From positions 1 to 64,000 of the forward strand of contig CALKBI010000013.1 in NCBI GenBank assembly GCA_937990185.1: 64,000 nucleotides of DNA. Reading direction: 5' to 3'. The number at the start of each line of letters is the position of its first letter. Positions within the stretch are counted from its first letter, which is position 1. Under the pieces are notes generated by a model, which saw nothing but the letters and a program-made list of their open reading frames with translations, was not told the DNA's origin and made no database searches. Both the position numbers and the translations under genes were made by a program. Of the stretch, positions 28,573-38,952 are shown piece by piece. This DNA is from an uncultured Neomegalonema sp. (GTDB lineage Bacteria > Pseudomonadota > Alphaproteobacteria > Rhodobacterales > Rhodobacteraceae).

Positions 28573-29309
28573 TTGAGAACGCAGTTTTGCCGAAGGTTGA
28601 GACACTCACAACCATCGACAGTACAAATGCCGAAGCGAAACGACGTGCGGGTTCAGGCCAACGTGGTCCGATCTGGTTACGCGCAGAAACGCAGACTGCC
28701 GGAATAGGGCGCAGCGGGCGGTCTTGGTATTCGCCTAAAGGCAATCTTTATGCGACTTTTCTGACTCCGTTTGCCGGAGAGATTCGGGATGCTGCTCTCA
28801 TGTCATTTGTCGCGTGTCTTGCGGTTGCCGAGACGCTTGATGGTTATATAGGATCAGAGGGCGCGAACCGTGTCACGTTGAAATGGCCCAATGATGCCTT
28901 GCTTGATGGTAAGAAGGTCGCCGGTGTCCTGTTAGAAGCAGGAGGAGAGCAAGACGCGCGCTGGCTAGCAGTTGGTATTGGCATCAATCTCACCGATAAA
29001 CCTGCTGACGCCCGCTGGCCGCCAATTGCGCTTGGGGAAGTGACCACTGTGCCTGCCGCTGCTGATGTTTTGACATCACTAGCGCAAAATTTTGATCAAT
29101 TACAATCGCGCTTTGAAACCGAAGGCTTTAAGCCTATCCGTAATGCTTGGCTCGCGCGCGCTGATCGCCTAGGTGAGCGGATTGAAGCGCGTCTTGCTAA
29201 GGATATACTTACAGGGATTTTTAAAGGCATCACAGAAGACGGCGCACTTTTGTTGGCGACGGATGATGGGGATAAACACGTTACCGCTGCCGATATTCAT
29301 TTTCCGTGA
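28569..29309 (+). CDS. birA: Biotin--[acetyl-CoA-carboxylase] ligase
   Basis: A 246-residue biotin protein ligase catalytic domain plus the small C-terminal domain, without the N-terminal repressor HTH of E. coli BirA, as is usual in this class. It attaches biotin to the carboxyl carrier protein. The biotinyl-AMP loop is recognisable as RAETQTAGIGRSGRSWYSPKG and the active-site segment is KWPNDALLDGKKVAGVLLE. The GTG start overlaps the nuoN stop by four bases. The order nuoN-birA-coaX-rnj is common in Alphaproteobacteria. Confidence 0.93.
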   Translation: MIENAVLPKVETLTTIDSTNAEAKRRAGSGQRGPIWLRAETQTAGIGRSGRSWYSPKGNLYATFLTPFAGEIRDAALMSFVACLAVAETLDGYIGSEGANRVTLKWPNDALLDGKKVAGVLLEAGGEQDARWLAVGIGINLTDKPADARWPPIALGEVTTVPAAADVLTSLAQNFDQLQSRFETEGFKPIRNAWLARADRLGERIEARLAKDILTGIFKGITEDGALLLATDDGDKHVTAADIHFP

Positions 29310-29324
29310 TAGCGAGGTCTGAAC

Positions 29325-30113
29325 ATGTTGTTGGCCATTGACGTTGGTAACACCAACACCGTCTTCGCTCTTTATAAAGGGTCAGACCCTGTTGCTGACT
29401 GGCGTATTGCAACGGATACAAGACGCACGGCGGATGAGTATTTTGTTTGGCTGAATCACCTTATGACCCTCAACGATGTTGGGGCGGAGATGATCAAAGA
29501 CGTGATTATCGCCACGGTCGCCCCGCAAACCTTGTTTAATTTGAAAACCTTAGGGCGAAAGTACTTCAACTCTGAACCGCTAGTCGTCGGGGAAGAGGGA
29601 TGCGATGTTGGCATGGAAATCCGCCTCACACGCCCGTCAGAAATTGGGGCGGATCGGGTCGTGAATGCAAGGGCGGCTTTGACGCAATACGGCCCCAACC
29701 TCATCATCGTTGATTTTGGAACGGCGACGACATTCGATGTTGTTGATGCAAGTGGTGCTTATGCTGGGGGTGTCATCGCGCCGGGCGTCAATCTGTCGCT
29801 GGCGGCATTGGAAAAGGCGGCGGCAAAGCTTCCCCGTGTTGCTGTAGACCGACCCGAACAGGTTATCGGAACAGATACGATCACTGCAATGCAGTCAGGT
29901 GTGTACTATGGCTACATCGGGCTGATAGAGGGTGTATGCCAGCGCATCATTGCAGAGCATGGCCAGGATATGAGAGTGATCGCCACCGGCGGACTTTCCC
30001 CGCTTTTCGCGGCGGGTACGGACAGTATTGACGATGTAGACGACAGCTTGACCATGCGTGGTCTGGTTGAAATTCACGCTTTGAATCGCGGCAATGGCCG
30101 CTTGGAGACTTGA
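29325..30113 (+). CDS. coaX: Type III pantothenate kinase
   Basis: A 262-residue CoaX, which makes 4'-phosphopantothenate in the first step of coenzyme A synthesis and, unlike CoaA, is not feedback-inhibited. The ASKHA phosphate-binding loop DVGNTNTVFALY is at the N-terminus, IGADRVVNARAA holds the conserved substrate-binding Asp, and DFGTATTFDVVDASG is the second motif. The stop overlaps the RNase J start (TGATG). Confidence 0.94.
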   Translation: MLLAIDVGNTNTVFALYKGSDPVADWRIATDTRRTADEYFVWLNHLMTLNDVGAEMIKDVIIATVAPQTLFNLKTLGRKYFNSEPLVVGEEGCDVGMEIRLTRPSEIGADRVVNARAALTQYGPNLIIVDFGTATTFDVVDASGAYAGGVIAPGVNLSLAALEKAAAKLPRVAVDRPEQVIGTDTITAMQSGVYYGYIGLIEGVCQRIIAEHGQDMRVIATGGLSPLFAAGTDSIDDVDDSLTMRGLVEIHALNRGNGRLET

Positions 30114-31780
30114 TGGACGCGCTTTATTACCTCCCGCTCGGCGGCGCAGATGAAATCGGTATGAACCTTTATCTCTATGGGTATGGGCCGAAAGCGGCTC
30201 CCCGTTGGATTATGGTTGATTGCGGTATTGGGTTTCCCGATGCAGCTCATGCGCCGGGGGTGGAGGTGATGACGCCAGACCCGAAATTTATCGCAGACCA
30301 AGCGGATGCGTTAGATGGGATTTTCATCACGCACGCCCATGAAGACCATATCGGAGCTGTTGCACGCCTATGGCATAAATTCAAAGCGCCAGTTTATTGC
30401 ACAAAGTTTCCGGCGGAGATCGCAAAACGAAAGTTTGATGAATTCGGTGTTAGCGCGTCGCATATCGAGATTTGTGCACAGAACGATCCCGTTACGGCTG
30501 GTCCTTTTTCAGTGTCGTTTTTCCCCATGACGCACTCAATTCCTGAAACGAGTGCTCTCATTATAGAAAGTCCGCTTGGTAAAGTGTTCCATACAGCGGA
30601 CTTCAAGATTGACGATACTCCAACTTTCGGTCCGGGAATGGACAAGGCGGCAATGAAGCGCCTTGGTGAAGAAGGATTGTTGGCTCTCGCTTGCGATTCA
30701 ACCAATGTGTTTGAACCCGGTGTTGCTGGAACAGAAAACGAAATAAAACAGCCGCTGCGTGATGTGATTGCGGAGTGTGAAGGCAAGATTGCTGCAACGA
30801 CTTTCGCGTCAAATGTTGCGCGCCTGAAAACTCTGGCAGAAGCCGCCAGAGACTCTGGCCGTGCGATTGTTATTGCCGGTCGCGCCATGCGCCGCATGAT
30901 TGATGCTGCTGTGCAGACAGGCATCCTGACAGATTTTCCTCAAACGATTTCAGAGGACGAAGCCAAAGATGTGCCGGACGACCATCTCTTCTACCTCGTG
31001 ACAGGATCACAAGGTGAGGGCCGTGCGGCGATGGCGCGCATTGCTGGTGACACGCATCCATCGGTTCATCTCTCGGCTGGCGATACGGCTATTTTCTCGT
31101 CAAAGACGATTCCGGGCAATGAGACGGAAGTCTCGCGTATCTATAACTTATTGGCGGAACGGGGCATTCGCGTCATTGACGACAGCATGGCGAATATTCA
31201 CGTCTCCGGCCATGCCTCCCGCGATGAGCTTCAAGAAGTTTATTCTCTCTTGAAACCTCAGATCGCGATCCCGATGCATGGCGAGCGGCGCCATCTTCAT
31301 GAACATGCAGTGATGGCCCCGGCATGGGGTGCTGGCAGCGCGCATGTGGTTCCAAATGGATCAATGCTGCAAATTGCACCGGGTGAGCCTAAAATCGTGG
31401 ATGAGGTGGACACAGGCCGCCTTTATGTTGATGGTAATCAGCTCATTGGCGCGATGGATGGCGTGGTGCGTGCTCGTAAGAAAATGGGCATGAACGGTCA
31501 CATCGCCATTTCGGTTATTATGGACGAGTCTGGTGATTTGATTGTTGAATCCGATGCCCGCGTCACAGGCGCACCGGAAGAGAGCGACGATTGGAAAGGC
31601 GAAGTCGAAGGCGTTATTGCCGAAGCTGTCGATACTGCGATTGAAGCCATGAAAAATAAAGACAGACGCGACGACGACAAAGTTGAAGAAATGGCGCGGC
31701 GCGCGGCGCGTAGTACAGCCTCGCGCCTTTGGGGTAAAAAACCTGAAACAGTGGTAATGCTGACCCGCCTTGACGGATGA
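30113..31780 (+). CDS. rnj: Ribonuclease J
   Basis: A 555-residue RNase J of the beta-CASP metallo-beta-lactamase family, with 5'-exonuclease and endonuclease activity in RNA turnover and rRNA 5' maturation. The metal motif is THAHEDHIGAV; the beta-CASP motifs appear as CDSTNV and SGHASRDELQEV, and AIPMHGERRHLHEHA follows. The track begins at a TTG; the ATG at 30113 overlaps the coaX stop and yields MDALYYLPLGGADEIG, the normal start. Full length. Confidence 0.94.
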   Translation: MDALYYLPLGGADEIGMNLYLYGYGPKAAPRWIMVDCGIGFPDAAHAPGVEVMTPDPKFIADQADALDGIFITHAHEDHIGAVARLWHKFKAPVYCTKFPAEIAKRKFDEFGVSASHIEICAQNDPVTAGPFSVSFFPMTHSIPETSALIIESPLGKVFHTADFKIDDTPTFGPGMDKAAMKRLGEEGLLALACDSTNVFEPGVAGTENEIKQPLRDVIAECEGKIAATTFASNVARLKTLAEAARDSGRAIVIAGRAMRRMIDAAVQTGILTDFPQTISEDEAKDVPDDHLFYLVTGSQGEGRAAMARIAGDTHPSVHLSAGDTAIFSSKTIPGNETEVSRIYNLLAERGIRVIDDSMANIHVSGHASRDELQEVYSLLKPQIAIPMHGERRHLHEHAVMAPAWGAGSAHVVPNGSMLQIAPGEPKIVDEVDTGRLYVDGNQLIGAMDGVVRARKKMGMNGHIAISVIMDESGDLIVESDARVTGAPEESDDWKGEVEGVIAEAVDTAIEAMKNKDRRDDDKVEEMARRAARSTASRLWGKKPETVVMLTRLDG

Positions 31781-31860
31781 TAGAATATGTGCCCGCATAT
31801 AGTTCTTAGATATTGGGACTATTGCGGCGCTTATCTATGTGAGAACGGAGTGAAGAGACG

Positions 31861-32247
31861 ATGAAAAAATTATTTCTGACTATTGCAGCAATACTCACAT
31901 CGACTCCGCTCCTTGCGGCTGAAGTAAAACTGGACGGGGATAAAATTTCGGAACTCCTCAGTGGCTCGACCATTAAAGGCATTCATTTCGGTGTTGAGAC
32001 GCGCCAGTATTTTTCTGAATCTGGTCTGACGTTGTGGATCAAAAGCGATGATGAAAAACCCTCTGAAGCCCGTTACAAAATCGAGGATGATCAATATTGC
32101 TCAAGCTGGACGGGTTTGTGGAATGAAGAAAAATATGGATGTTTCGATATTGTTCATGATGAAGATCAAAACATTTACTATTTTCTGGCCGAAGATTTTC
32201 GGGCTCCATTTATCATAAGCGATAAATTTGATCTGAATTTCGACTAA
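31861..32247 (+). CDS. Small exported protein of unknown function
   Basis: A 128-residue protein with a signal peptide (MKKLFLTIAAILTSTPLLAA). The mature part begins VKLDGDKISELLSGSTIKGI and includes a Cys pair separated by a WTGLWNEEKYG segment. The layout recalls small DUF995-like exported proteins, in which a LLSG-T-x-G start precedes a lipocalin-like half barrel, but I would not assign it firmly. It has a GGAG ribosome site and stands alone between RNase J and a transporter. Confidence 0.6.
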   Translation: MKKLFLTIAAILTSTPLLAAEVKLDGDKISELLSGSTIKGIHFGVETRQYFSESGLTLWIKSDDEKPSEARYKIEDDQYCSSWTGLWNEEKYGCFDIVHDEDQNIYYFLAEDFRAPFIISDKFDLNFD

Positions 32248-32458
32248 GATCCCCCAACCTTCTTTGTGATTTCACGACCAGTTCATCACGTTCTAGAAAA
32301 CTCCCCTTGTCCGCATACGGCTTATCGGAGTAGCTTTAAGGAACGAGCATGTTGCTGACTCAACCAGCCCTTCCTAATGCTCTGAGCAATCGAGCGACAG
32401 GAGCGCAGGAGAAATCAGCAAGAAGCGGCTTACAATTCTGACCGTCGCGGCGGCAATT

Positions 32459-34354
32459 ATGCTCGTGGCGGGCCTTTCTTTGGCAAGTATATCGCCCAGT
32501 ACAGAGATCGCGTGGGTGCTCGGCATTCTCTTGCTGACAGTTTATCTTTTCACATTCGAAATCGTTCCAATCGACGTTGCGGCGATTACAATCATGGTGA
32601 TGTTGGGATTGACGAGTTTACTGGCTCCCTTGATGGGAATCCAAGATGGCTTAGTCGATATCAACAACCTCTTTGCCGGGTTTTCCTCGAATGCGGTAAT
32701 GTCGATCATCGCTGTTATGATTATCGGTGCTGGGTTGGACAAAACCGGTGCTATGAATGCAGCGGCGCGAAATATCTTACGGGTTGGTGGCACAACAGAA
32801 CGACGGATCATTCCGTTGATTTCCGGAACAGTCGGCGTGATCTCGGGCTTTATGCAAAATGTAGGCGCAGCGGCACTGTTTTTGCCGGTCGTCAATCGCA
32901 TCTCCGCCCGTGCGGAAATTCCTGTATCTCGTTTGCTGATGCCGATGGGGTTCTGCGCTATTTTGGGTGGTACGCTCACGATGGTCGGGTCGAGCCCGTT
33001 GATCTTACTTAATGATCTGATGGCAAATTCCAACGCTCAGTTGCCGCCTGAACAACAGATGGAAAGTTTTGGACTATTTTCAACCTTACCGATCGGTATC
33101 GTTTTGGTGCTCACGGGTATCGGTTATTTCATCGTCATGGGGCGGTTTGTTTTGCCAAAGAGCCGCGAGACCCAAGATAAAAGCGGCGGCTCATTTACGT
33201 ACTTCAAGGACACCTACGATCTCGACTTTGCGATCTTCGAAATCTATGTCCCGCCGGGCAGTCCTCTGGTCGGAAAAGAACTCGATGACTTTGAGACTCA
33301 AAACAGCGTTAGGACAGTTGCGCTGCTTCATGGATCACAGATGCGAATGGGCGCAGGAGACCTGCCGTTAGATCTTAAAGTACAAGCCAAAGACTATCTG
33401 GCGGTGATTGGCGTGCGCGAGTCGCTTCAAGCTTTTGCCAAACTTTATAATCTGGGCGTCAGGCCGGTCCGTAAGTTTTCTGAAGTTCTTTCGCCGTTGT
33501 ATTCCGGGCTTGCTGAAACAGTAATCCCGCCAACATCGCGATTGGTCGACGAAACTTCGCGCACATTTAAGCTACGCAGCGGTTTTGGTATTTGCTTGCT
33601 GGCCATTGTCCGCAAAGACGGAACACGTACCGTTGGTCAGGATGTGCGTAGCGTACCTTTTGAGGCTGGTGATACAGCTATTATTTATACCGATTGGGAA
33701 AGTCTCGCTCGTTTTGACCAAGCGCAAAGCCTTGCCGTTGTTACCAGTCCATACCCGAGTGAAGAAATACGCACCAACAAGATCTTTCATGCACTGACGT
33801 TCTTTTTTATTGCGCTCGCCTTGGTGCTGTTCACGGACTTGCGGCTTTCGGTGGCGCTGTTGGTTGGCGCGATTGGAATGGTTTTGTCCGGGGTTATGGA
33901 TGCAGAAGAGGCCTACCATTCGGTCAGTTGGAAAACTGTATTCTTGCTCGCAAGCCTTATCCCATTGGGTGCGGCTGTTGAGACCAGTGGTGCTGCTGCA
34001 TGGATTGCAGGGAACGTACTTGCCGCGTTAGGCGATACGTCGATCTGGATTATTCAACTCGCGCTGGCCGTCTTGGCCACGGCATTTACGCTTGTTATGT
34101 CGAATGTTGGTGCGACCGTCCTGCTCGTACCCCTTGCTGTCAACATAGCCATCGGTGCTGGAGCCGATCCGGCAGTGTTCGCATTGACTGTAGCATTGGC
34201 GACGTCCAACTCGTTCCTCATACCAACGCACCAAGTCAACGCATTGATCATGGGACCGGGAGGTTACTCCGTTCCTGATTTCTTGCGTGCAGGGGGGATC
34301 ATGACAGTGCTCTTCCTCATCGTTCTCATTTCGATGATGCAGTTGCTCTTCTAA
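32459..34354 (+). CDS. SLC13/DASS-type transporter with two TrkA-C domains
   Basis: A 631-residue transporter of the divalent anion:sodium symporter type. Two sets of membrane spans flank a central soluble region with two RCK/TrkA-C domains (about residues 255-430, with PPGSPLVGKELDDF and FKLRSGFGICLLAIVRKDG). FMQNVGAAALFLPVV and VMSNVGATVLLVPLAVN are the paired pore hairpins. Such proteins carry sulfate, dicarboxylates or similar anions. The ATG at 32459 lacks a ribosome site; the frame stays open upstream and encodes SKKRLTILTVAAA, a better N-terminus, preceded by two AGGAG motifs but no standard start codon. It converges on the SulP gene. Confidence 0.8.
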   Translation: MLVAGLSLASISPSTEIAWVLGILLLTVYLFTFEIVPIDVAAITIMVMLGLTSLLAPLMGIQDGLVDINNLFAGFSSNAVMSIIAVMIIGAGLDKTGAMNAAARNILRVGGTTERRIIPLISGTVGVISGFMQNVGAAALFLPVVNRISARAEIPVSRLLMPMGFCAILGGTLTMVGSSPLILLNDLMANSNAQLPPEQQMESFGLFSTLPIGIVLVLTGIGYFIVMGRFVLPKSRETQDKSGGSFTYFKDTYDLDFAIFEIYVPPGSPLVGKELDDFETQNSVRTVALLHGSQMRMGAGDLPLDLKVQAKDYLAVIGVRESLQAFAKLYNLGVRPVRKFSEVLSPLYSGLAETVIPPTSRLVDETSRTFKLRSGFGICLLAIVRKDGTRTVGQDVRSVPFEAGDTAIIYTDWESLARFDQAQSLAVVTSPYPSEEIRTNKIFHALTFFFIALALVLFTDLRLSVALLVGAIGMVLSGVMDAEEAYHSVSWKTVFLLASLIPLGAAVETSGAAAWIAGNVLAALGDTSIWIIQLALAVLATAFTLVMSNVGATVLLVPLAVNIAIGAGADPAVFALTVALATSNSFLIPTHQVNALIMGPGGYSVPDFLRAGGIMTVLFLIVLISMMQLLF

Positions 34355-34375
34355 GGTTAGCGTTCGTATGCCGCT

Positions 34376-35890
34376 CTAATGTTCCAATAGCGTATCAAGC
34401 GCGCCGGGCTTGTCGTGGATGGCGAGTTTATCGACGATGGTTTCTGAGGCTTCGTTTAACCCGATGATCTCGACCTCTGCCCCCTCGCGGCGGAATTTCA
34501 GAACGACCATATCGAGGGCTGAGACACTAGAAATGTCCCAGATATGCGCGTTGCTAACATCAATGACGACGTTATCGAGGGCTTCTTTGAAATCGAACGA
34601 AGCATTAAAGGCATCGACCGAGGCAAAGAATAACTGGCCCTCCACGCGGTAAGTACGCGTTGCCCCGTCGGGGGATGCTTCGGAAGTGATGCGGAAAATC
34701 TGAGCGATTTTCCACGCGAAAAAGATCCCGGATAAAAGAACGCCGGTAAGCACCCCGATGGCCAAATTGTGCGACAGCACTGTGGTCGCAACGGTAGCGA
34801 TCATGACGATTGAAGAGCTTTGCGGATGCTCTTTGATATCGCGAATAGATGACCAAGAGAACGTACCAATCGACACCATGATCATAATCGCAACAAGCGC
34901 GGCCATCGGGATTTGCTTAACCCACTCGCCCAAACCAACGATCAGGATCAGCAGAAAAACACCGGCTACAAATGTCGAAAGACGACCACGGCCCCCGGAC
35001 TTTACGTTGATCATCGACTGACCGATCATTGCGCACCCCGCCATGCCGCCGATGAAGCCGGTCGCAGTATTGGCGACGCCTTGGCCGATGCACTCGCGGT
35101 TCTTATCGCTGTTGGTATCCGTCAGCTCGTCAATCAGCGAAGCGGTCATGAGGCTCTCAAGCAATCCGACAACGGCAATTGCTAGGGCAATCGGGAAGAT
35201 AATCCGTAATGTCTCGAACGTCAGAGGGATGTCCGGCAACAGAAAGAATGGCAAAGTGTCGGGCAACTTACCCATGTCCTCGACGACGCGTGTCTCAAAC
35301 CCGAAGGCCATTGATAGACCGGTAATGACGACGATTGTGACCAAGGGTGAGGGGATTGATTTGGTGACATACGGAAACTGATAGATAATCGCGAGGCCCG
35401 CAGCGACGAGAATATAAGTCAACAACGTCACATCTTCAGCGCGAAAATCGAGTTCCGGGAGTTGCGCCAAGAAAATCAGGATCGCAAGCGCGTTCACAAA
35501 TCCGGTCATCACAGACCGCGAAACAAACCTCATTACCTGCGCCAGCTTAAAGTAACCCGCCGCGATCTGTAGAAGGCCCGCGAGAACCGTCGCAGCAAAA
35601 AGATACTGTAGGCCCGCTTCCGCCCCGTGATCGTCAATCAGTGGCTTCATCAAAACAGCCGTCGCTGCGGTTGCCGCAGAGATCATGCCGGGACGACCCC
35701 CGATGATCGCAGTAATAACGGCAATCGAGAACGAGGCGTAAAGGCCAACCTTGGGATCAACACCGGCGATAATCGAAAAAGCGATGGCTTCAGGAATCAG
35801 CGCCAGAGCGACAACTAACCCGGCCAAAATGTCAGCGCGAACATTTCCCAGCCAGTCGTTGCGAAGAGTATGCGGCTCGAACCAGCTCAT
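34376..35890 (-). CDS. SulP family anion permease with STAS domain
   Basis: A 504-residue SulP (SLC26) transporter for sulfate, bicarbonate or related anions. The membrane part holds the family text [20 protein letters not shown] and [20 protein letters not shown]; the C-terminal about 100 residues form a STAS domain ([20 protein letters not shown]). The length is at the short end for SulP with STAS. A clean AGGAG site precedes the ATG. It lies tail-to-tail with a DASS-type transporter, 21 bases apart. Bicarbonate against sulfate cannot be decided by eye. Confidence 0.88.
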   Translation of the reverse strand: MSWFEPHTLRNDWLGNVRADILAGLVVALALIPEAIAFSIIAGVDPKVGLYASFSIAVITAIIGGRPGMISAATAATAVLMKPLIDDHGAEAGLQYLFAATVLAGLLQIAAGYFKLAQVMRFVSRSVMTGFVNALAILIFLAQLPELDFRAEDVTLLTYILVAAGLAIIYQFPYVTKSIPSPLVTIVVITGLSMAFGFETRVVEDMGKLPDTLPFFLLPDIPLTFETLRIIFPIALAIAVVGLLESLMTASLIDELTDTNSDKNRECIGQGVANTATGFIGGMAGCAMIGQSMINVKSGGRGRLSTFVAGVFLLILIVGLGEWVKQIPMAALVAIMIMVSIGTFSWSSIRDIKEHPQSSSIVMIATVATTVLSHNLAIGVLTGVLLSGIFFAWKIAQIFRITSEASPDGATRTYRVEGQLFFASVDAFNASFDFKEALDNVVIDVSNAHIWDISSVSALDMVVLKFRREGAEVEIIGLNEASETIVDKLAIHDKPGALDTLLEH

Positions 35891-36020
35891 GGGCTTCTCC
35901 TGAGGGGCAGTAGATTAAACCACATCACTGCGCGATTCTTGTTAGGTGCTGCAAAAGCATCCGGCTTGTGCTCTGCATCCATTCACAAGTGTGCATCGGC
36001 GTCTTACGGCTGGTTTAGTT

Positions 36021-36052
36021 AAAAAAACCGCCCCAAAAGGGACGGCTTTTTT
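36021..36052 (-). terminator. Rho-independent terminator after tRNA-Glu
   Basis: On the minus strand an A-rich/GC stem (AAAAAAGCCGTCCC with GGGGCGGTTTTTTT, four-base loop, two G-T wobbles) ends in a run of seven T, five bases past the tRNA 3' end. Confidence 0.8.
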
Positions 36053-36056
36053 AGTT

Positions 36057-36131
36057 TGGTACGCCCTACGGGATTCGAACCCGTGTTACCGCCGTGAAAG
36101 GGCGGCGTCCTAACCACTAGACGAAGGGCGC
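36057..36131 (-). tRNA. tRNA-Glu (anticodon TTC)
   Basis: A 75-base cloverleaf on the minus strand. The acceptor stem GCGCCCT pairs with AGGGCGT (first pair G-T), the anticodon stem CCGCC/GGCGG frames the loop CTTTCAC with anticodon TTC, and the T-arm reads GGGTTCGAATCCC. The 3' CCA is encoded. A terminator follows directly, so it is transcribed alone. Confidence 0.96.
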
Positions 36132-36303
36132 TCAGTGAGAGTTCGTATATTTAAGCCTCCGCCGGGATGCAAGAGGGAAATTGTGATCTGTCGCGATTGT
36201 ACTTTGATTACCTGAGCGGGGTTTACTTCCTCTTAACCACGTTCGTGTCTCTTAAGCTGAACGACGGTCTTAATGTTTTGGAATAGCCCCCAGGAGGCAA
36301 ATT

Positions 36304-36978
36304 ATGCGGAAAATTGCAGGGATTGCAGCAGTTTTGATCGGTTTGGCTTCTTCTGCTCAGGCGCAACAGGGTGCTGCAGGAATGATCGGCGAGACCTTGC
36401 TGGGGCATTCGAACTACAGCAATCAAATTAACTTCAGCGCTGCGTTGCAAGGCGCATCTTATGCGTCCGCCTCACAATTTGCCTTTTCGCCCGATCCACA
36501 GCTTCGCCAAGCGGTGACGCGGAATGCGTTGGCTGATATCGCGCGTAGCGATAAGCACTTGGCGGGTGCGCTGGGTTCGGACCCTTTCAAAACATTTGGT
36601 CCGGCGCTGTCTGCGCATAACATCCGCGATACCCAAATCGACGACTCGCTGGCGTTTATTATGCTGACGCTGTGGGATGCCGCGAACGCATCGACTGCCG
36701 AGACATCGCCGGGGCAAACCTCTGGTGTTAAGCGCCAAGCGCGCGCGATACTGGCCTCAATGGGCGGGCGGCCTAGAACGACATCCATGCAAGAAGCCTC
36801 AGACCAGCTTTATATATCCGCGCTGATGATTTCGATCCTTGCATCCAAAGTGATGGAAACCCGTGATCCTACCCAAGTGCAACAGCTACAAACCATGGCG
36901 CGCCGCGAGAGTTTGGCCAGCTTTGGCGTAGATTTCGCGCGGATGAACTTGGACAGCCGTGGGCTGACGCCGCGTTGA
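36304..36978 (+). CDS. Exported DUF6683-like protein
   Basis: A 224-residue protein with a signal peptide ([20 protein letters not shown]). The mature part is largely helical; [31 protein letters not shown] and the C-terminal [20 protein letters not shown] follow the layout I associate with DUF6683 proteins, whose function is unknown. Family assignment is by pattern and moderate. A consensus AGGAGG precedes the ATG. It is upstream of lepA on the same strand with a 70-base gap. Confidence 0.68.
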   Translation: MRKIAGIAAVLIGLASSAQAQQGAAGMIGETLLGHSNYSNQINFSAALQGASYASASQFAFSPDPQLRQAVTRNALADIARSDKHLAGALGSDPFKTFGPALSAHNIRDTQIDDSLAFIMLTLWDAANASTAETSPGQTSGVKRQARAILASMGGRPRTTSMQEASDQLYISALMISILASKVMETRDPTQVQQLQTMARRESLASFGVDFARMNLDSRGLTPR

Positions 36979-37048
36979 GCGATTTACCACAACTCCGCGC
37001 TGTTTCCAACGCTTGACCCGCTTATCGGTCGGCCCCATAACCTCGCCT

Positions 37049-38848
37049 ATGACCAAGACCGAAAATATCCGCAATTTCTCGATTGTCGCCCATATCGACC
37101 ACGGGAAATCTACGCTTGCTGACCGTCTGATCCAGATGACGGGAGGGTTGTCCGAACGTGAGATGACCGAGCAGGTGCTCGATTCGATGGACATCGAGAA
37201 AGAGCGCGGCATCACCATCAAGGCACAGACCGTGCGGCTCGACTATAAGGCGGCTGATGGCGAGGAATACGTCCTCAATCTGATTGACACACCGGGGCAT
37301 GTGGATTTCGCCTATGAGGTGAGTAAATCCATGCAAGCGGTTGAAGGATCGCTCTTGGTCGTCGATGCATCGCAAGGCGTCGAGGCACAGACCCTCGCCA
37401 ATGTCTATCAGGCGATTGAGGCGGATCACGAGATCGTGCCGGTCCTCAACAAGATCGACTTGCCCGCCGCCGAACCCGAACGCATTTGTCGGCAAATCGA
37501 AGATGTCATCGGCATTGATGCCTCGGAAGCCATTCACACCAGCGCGAAGTCCGGCCTTGGCATGGAAGATGTGCTTGAGGCGATTGTCACCCGCTTGCCT
37601 GCTCCAAAAGGCGACCGCGATGCGCCGCTCAAGGCTCTGCTGGTGGATAGCTGGTATGATGCCTATCTCGGCGTTGTCGTGCTGGTGCGGATTATGGATG
37701 GTACGCTGAAAAAGGGTCAGAAGATCACCATGATGCGGGCGGGGGCGACGTACCCTGTGGACCGCGTGGGCGTCTTCACGCCGAAGATGGTACAGGTCGA
37801 AGAACTTGGCCCCGGTGAGTTGGGTTTTCTCACCGCCTCGATCAAACAAGTCCGCGACACGAATGTTGGGGATACGATCACGACCGAACGGGCCGGAGCT
37901 GATGAGCCACTGCCCGGCTATCAACCGTCTGTGCCTGTGGTCTTTTGCGGCATCTTTCCTGTTGATGCGGCGGAGTTTGAAGACCTGCGCGCGGCGGTCG
38001 ATAAGCTGGCGCTGAATGATGCGTCCTTCTCCCATGAAGTCGAGACATCGGCGGCATTGGGCTTCGGATTTCGCTGCGGGTTCCTCGGGCTGTTGCACCT
38101 TGAGATCATCACGGAACGGCTTGAGCGGGAATATGATATCTCGCTCATCACCACGGCCCCGTCAGTTGTCTACAAGATGCTGATGAAAGACGGGACCGAG
38201 ATGGAGATGCATAATCCCGCCGACATGCCCGACGTGATGAAGATCGAACATATCGAAGAACCGTGGATCAAGGCGACGATCCTTGTGCCGGATGAATATC
38301 TCGGCGATGTGCTCAAGCTCTGCCAAGAACGGCGCGGAGTGCAGGTCGACCTGACCTATGCGGGCACGCGGGCGATGGTGGTCTATAAATTGCCGCTCAA
38401 CGAAGTGGTGTTCGATTTCTATGACCGGCTGAAATCAGTGACCAAAGGTTATGCCTCGTTTGATTATTCGATAGACGGGTATGAGCCGGGCAACCTCGTA
38501 AAAATGGCGGTGCTGGTTAATGACGAGCCGGTCGATGCGCTGAGTGTGATTGTCCACCGCGACAAGGCGGAACCGCGCGGGCGCTCGATGTGCGAAAAGC
38601 TCAAAGAGCTGATCCCGCAGCATATGTTCAAAGTCCCGATTCAAGCGGCCATCGGTGGCCGGATCATCGCGCGCGAAACAATCTCAGCCCTGCGTAAAGA
38701 CGTAACAGCGAAATGTTACGGCGGGGACGTGTCGCGGAAGCGCAAGCTGCTGGACAAACAAAAAGCCGGTAAGAAGAAAATGCGCCAGTTCGGGAAAGTC
38801 GATATTCCGCAAGAAGCGTTTATTAATGCGCTAAAAATGGATTCCTGA
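37049..38848 (+). CDS. lepA: Elongation factor 4 (LepA)
   Basis: LepA/EF4, a ribosomal GTPase of 599 residues, the family standard. The G motifs are [10 protein letters not shown] (P-loop), DTPGHVDF and NKIDLP; the C-terminal LepA domain ends with [18 protein letters not shown]. The start at 37049 gives [20 protein letters not shown]; the track start 36 bases earlier adds an atypical extension. Coding bias here is visibly more GC-rich than in the hyu island. It is followed directly by a hairpin. Confidence 0.97.
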   Translation: MTKTENIRNFSIVAHIDHGKSTLADRLIQMTGGLSEREMTEQVLDSMDIEKERGITIKAQTVRLDYKAADGEEYVLNLIDTPGHVDFAYEVSKSMQAVEGSLLVVDASQGVEAQTLANVYQAIEADHEIVPVLNKIDLPAAEPERICRQIEDVIGIDASEAIHTSAKSGLGMEDVLEAIVTRLPAPKGDRDAPLKALLVDSWYDAYLGVVVLVRIMDGTLKKGQKITMMRAGATYPVDRVGVFTPKMVQVEELGPGELGFLTASIKQVRDTNVGDTITTERAGADEPLPGYQPSVPVVFCGIFPVDAAEFEDLRAAVDKLALNDASFSHEVETSAALGFGFRCGFLGLLHLEIITERLEREYDISLITTAPSVVYKMLMKDGTEMEMHNPADMPDVMKIEHIEEPWIKATILVPDEYLGDVLKLCQERRGVQVDLTYAGTRAMVVYKLPLNEVVFDFYDRLKSVTKGYASFDYSIDGYEPGNLVKMAVLVNDEPVDALSVIVHRDKAEPRGRSMCEKLKELIPQHMFKVPIQAAIGGRIIARETISALRKDVTAKCYGGDVSRKRKLLDKQKAGKKKMRQFGKVDIPQEAFINALKMDS

Positions 38849-38869
38849 GCCTTTTGCAAAGCAAAAGGC
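38849..38869 (+). terminator. Hairpin directly after lepA
   Basis: Perfect nine-base inverted repeat GCCTTTTGC-AAA-GCAAAAGGC touching the lepA stop codon. No T-run follows, so termination is only probable. Confidence 0.4.
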
Positions 38870-38952
38870 GGCCCTAGAAGACACATGCGAAAGCGGCGCA
38901 GCGGCAAATGCATTTTTACGCCCCTTATTGCCGCAGGCAATGGGGCGAAAAA

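Noticed and set aside
37022-38098. 358-residue minus-strand ORF opposite lepA
   Set aside because: Shadow of the lepA coding bias; no motif, no ribosome site, and lepA is certain.
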